DNA of 9,689 nucleotides from Odoribacteraceae bacterium (GTDB lineage: Bacteria; Bacteroidota; Bacteroidia; Bacteroidales; Marinifilaceae). The position numbers and the translations under genes were made by a program. The notes under the pieces were generated by a model. It was not told the DNA's origin and made no database searches. It saw only the letters and a list, made by a program, of their open reading frames with translations. Each line of letters starts with the position of its first letter. Position 1 is the stretch's first letter. Of this stretch, positions 8,326-9,689 are shown in pieces. The stretch lies in assembly GCA_031279175.1 (NCBI GenBank), contig JAITJA010000196.1:1-9689 (forward strand). The letters are read 5' to 3'.

Positions 8326-9326
8326 ATATCAAGAAAAGCATGTTCATGCTGAGGAAACTTCTCCGCGATTTCAACGCCAACCGCCGCGTGATAGTAAACA
8401 TGAACACCCCACCGGGAAAACTGGGCTACTACTACATCAAGTTCGAGGAGAAACGATCGAAACTCAACCGCCTGATCCACTCCCTCGACGAGGAGGGAAT
8501 ACCACTGAACACGACCTACATCGACGTGACGCCGCCTCGTCTCCACTACTACCCCATCTCCATCGGGCAATATGGACTGGCCCTCTTCCATTCATGGATC
8601 GAGACGGGGAATGTCGACAAGCGAGAACACTTCCTGCGCGTCGCAGACTGGTTCGCGCGAAACAAACGCGAGGAAAAGGAACAAGGAGTCTACTGGCTAA
8701 CAGACGTTCCCAAGCCGGAATTCGGCGTGTTCACCCCATGGAAATCCGCCTTCGTGCAAGGCCGCGGCATCTCCATCTTGACGCGGGCATGGCAACTGAC
8801 CGGTAACGACAATTACTTGCACCTGGCCACCAGCGCCCTCCTCCCCTTCACGAAAGACATCTCGGAGGGAGGAGTCTCCGTCGACCGCACCGCCGGGGAG
8901 ACATTCTACGAGGAATACGTGGCTACCGCTCCCACGCGCGTGCTCGACGGGCATGCCTTCTCCCTTTTCGGCCTGCTCGACTACGCGCGCGCTGTTCCCG
9001 ACACCATTTGTCCTGAAGGCCATCGCCTCGCCCGCGGCCTCTTCGACGAGGGGATAGAGGGACTGATCCGCCAGTTACCGCGCTTCGACCTTGGCTTCTG
9101 GCTACGCTTCAACCGCTGCGACATCCCCGGCTACCCCAAGAACGACCCTTGCACCATCGGTTACCTGCGCCTCGTGCGTTGGCAACTCATCGTCCTCCAC
9201 CACGTCACCGGCCGGGAGGAATTACTTCACTTCGCCCGAAAATGCGAACACTACGATACCTTCCCCAATATCTTGAAGATGTACTACCTCAAGCTCCGCG
9301 CCCTGAAGAAACTCGACCGGCTGTGA
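8322..9326 (+). CDS. D-glucuronyl C5-epimerase-family protein
   Basis: A 334-residue protein matching the C-terminal catalytic domain of heparan-sulfate glucuronyl C5-epimerase, which converts D-glucuronate to L-iduronate within a polymer. Seen blocks: YYPISIGQYGLALFHSW (76-92); SAFVQGRGISILTRAWQLTG (142-161), like the SAMAQGQAISTLVRAY block of animal GLCE; FYEEY (195-199), matching the catalytic Glu-Tyr pair of YEEYPT; VLDGHAFSLFGLLDY (207-221), like VLNGFxxSLxGLYD; and PRFDLGFWLRF (253-263). The tyrosine expected at the last position of that block is Phe263. In the following YHxxHxxQL-type block, Tyr281 is kept but both histidines look changed (YLRLVRWQL, 281-289). Specificity or even activity is therefore uncertain. 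No signal peptide is clear; the N-terminus is basic. The start is the ATG in the ATGA overlap with the glycosyltransferase stop; the frame stays open further upstream, but that would need a long overlap. ATGs at codons 7 and 9 are alternatives. It probably works with the upstream transferase on an exopolysaccharide or glycoconjugate. Confidence 0.82.
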   Translation: MNIKKSMFMLRKLLRDFNANRRVIVNMNTPPGKLGYYYIKFEEKRSKLNRLIHSLDEEGIPLNTTYIDVTPPRLHYYPISIGQYGLALFHSWIETGNVDKREHFLRVADWFARNKREEKEQGVYWLTDVPKPEFGVFTPWKSAFVQGRGISILTRAWQLTGNDNYLHLATSALLPFTKDISEGGVSVDRTAGETFYEEYVATAPTRVLDGHAFSLFGLLDYARAVPDTICPEGHRLARGLFDEGIEGLIRQLPRFDLGFWLRFNRCDIPGYPKNDPCTIGYLRLVRWQLIVLHHVTGREELLHFARKCEHYDTFPNILKMYYLKLRALKKLDRL

Positions 9327-9420
9327 ACACGACAAAGACGCGATCGCCCCGCCCGTCTACCCGCTCGTGAAACTTTCAAGTCGGGATCTCCCGGGAATAT
9401 ATACAAAGGATTATTGTCGT

Positions 9421-9555
9421 TCAGTCTCCCGTGTAATACATTTTACGGCCCTCTTTCCCGTACAAGATTTCCGGTTGCCCGATGACCACGTCACCCTGTT
9501 CCGTGACGGTAACGCCCGGCATTTGTCGTAATATCTCGATGACCGGGGGAGACAT
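9421..9555 (-). pseudogene. remnant resembling a TonB-receptor plug or outer-membrane barrel protein
   Basis: On the minus strand an ATG at 9555-9553 opens 44 codons ending in TGA at 9423-9421. The peptide contains VIEILRQMPGVTVTEQGD followed by VVIGQPEILYGKEGRKM. The 'lLrqmPGVtV...G...i.G' pattern with a following 'GRK' is typical of the plug-like segment of Bacteroidota TonB-dependent receptors and related outer-membrane barrel proteins. Those proteins exceed 600 residues, so this would be a small leftover from a decayed or rearranged gene. An in-frame TGA lies just upstream (9567-9565 on this strand). Alternatively it is a real small protein of unknown role. The resemblance is by memory of the pattern, not by alignment. 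Confidence 0.4.
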
Positions 9556-9577
9556 CTCAAGTTTTCAAGCCATTTTC

Positions 9578-9607
9578 AACCGGGTTAGCAAGCAATGCAA
9601 CCCGGTT
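9578..9607. repeat. inverted repeat / hairpin next to the tandem array
   Basis: AACCGGGTT (9578-9586) and AACCCGGTT (9599-9607) are perfect reverse complements. Three further pairs (GCA/TGC) can form inside with one bulged A, leaving an AGCAA loop. There is no T-run on either side, so it is not a clear intrinsic terminator. It directly abuts the first 21-bp repeat. Confidence 0.6.
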
Positions 9608-9689
9608 AACAAGGTTGTTTGGATTTCAAACAAGGTTGTTTGAACTTCAAACAAGGTTGTTTGGATTTCAAACAAGGTCATTTGGATTT
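9608..9689. repeat. 21-bp tandem repeat array, at least 3.9 copies, cut by window end
   Basis: Four consecutive units start at 9608, 9629, 9650 and 9671; the last is truncated by the window edge. Copies 1 and 3 are identical. Copy 2 differs in the GGATTT part (GAACTT) and copy 4 has GGTCAT for GGTTGT. At each of the first two unit junctions the sequence reads CAAACAAGGTTGTTTG, a dyad of two 7-nt arms around GG; the third junction carries the copy 4 variant, which breaks one arm. Copy 2 also creates GTTTGAACTTCAAAC, a second dyad. The 21-bp length keeps reading frames open on both strands, but no start codon with good context is seen. The total length is unknown. Confidence 0.9.

Larger units (their letters stand above)
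9327..9689. other. gene-poor stretch after the epimerase gene
   Basis: No intact gene of normal size is visible here on either strand. No T-run terminator hairpin is found directly after the epimerase stop; CGGGATCTCCCG near 9375 is a compact dyad without a T-tract. From 9327 to 9420 I recognise nothing else. The rest holds the minus-strand remnant, the inverted repeat and the 21-bp repeats listed separately. The composition shifts from GC-rich to A/T-rich across 9556-9689. Confidence 0.7.

Noticed and set aside
9489..9508. CGTCAC/GTGACG inverted repeat as a terminator for the epimerase gene
   Set aside because: The arms are only 6 bp with an 8-nt loop and no T-run, and it is over 160 nt after the stop codon.
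9608..9689. CRISPR array
   Set aside because: The units are contiguous tandem copies with no unique spacers and no cas gene in view.

Overview
The window reads as a chromosomal segment from a GC-rich member of the Bacteroidota, probably order Bacteroidales. This is inferred from the proteins and leader regions, not from any database search. The pointers are: a ROK-family sugar kinase tail, a membrane-anchored PpiD-like protein and a TopA with GRFGP repeats that look Bacteroidales-like; A/T-rich leaders without a Shine-Dalgarno sequence before every start; and strong use of G/C in third codon positions. I cannot name the genus.

Layout, all intact genes on the + strand: (i) 1-420, the C-terminal end of a ROK-family sugar kinase whose start lies outside the window; (ii) 490-2286, typA/bipA, a ribosome-associated GTPase; (iii) 2356-4755, topA, DNA topoisomerase I; (iv) 4817-6952, a PpiD-like periplasmic parvulin-type folding factor anchored by one N-terminal membrane helix; (v) a strong intrinsic terminator at 6973-7002; (vi) 7042-8325, a GT4-type glycosyltransferase, overlapping by 4 nt (ATGA) with (vii) 8322-9326, a D-glucuronyl C5-epimerase-family protein; (viii) 9327-9689, a stretch without an intact gene. 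That last stretch holds a short minus-strand remnant resembling a TonB-receptor plug, a hairpin-forming inverted repeat, and a 21-bp tandem repeat array with internal dyad symmetry that runs off the window end.

The first part is a housekeeping run (translation GTPase, topoisomerase, envelope chaperone) with gaps of 61-69 bp. The second part, after the terminator, is a two-gene unit for polysaccharide or glycoconjugate modification whose overlap suggests translational coupling. I see no phage, transposase, CRISPR, tRNA or rRNA. The least ordinary items are the epimerase-family protein, in which a catalytic tyrosine appears to be replaced by phenylalanine and a YHxxH-type motif is changed, and the 21-bp repeat array. 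The PpiD-like protein also lacks both parvulin active-site histidines. None of this proves an undescribed system.
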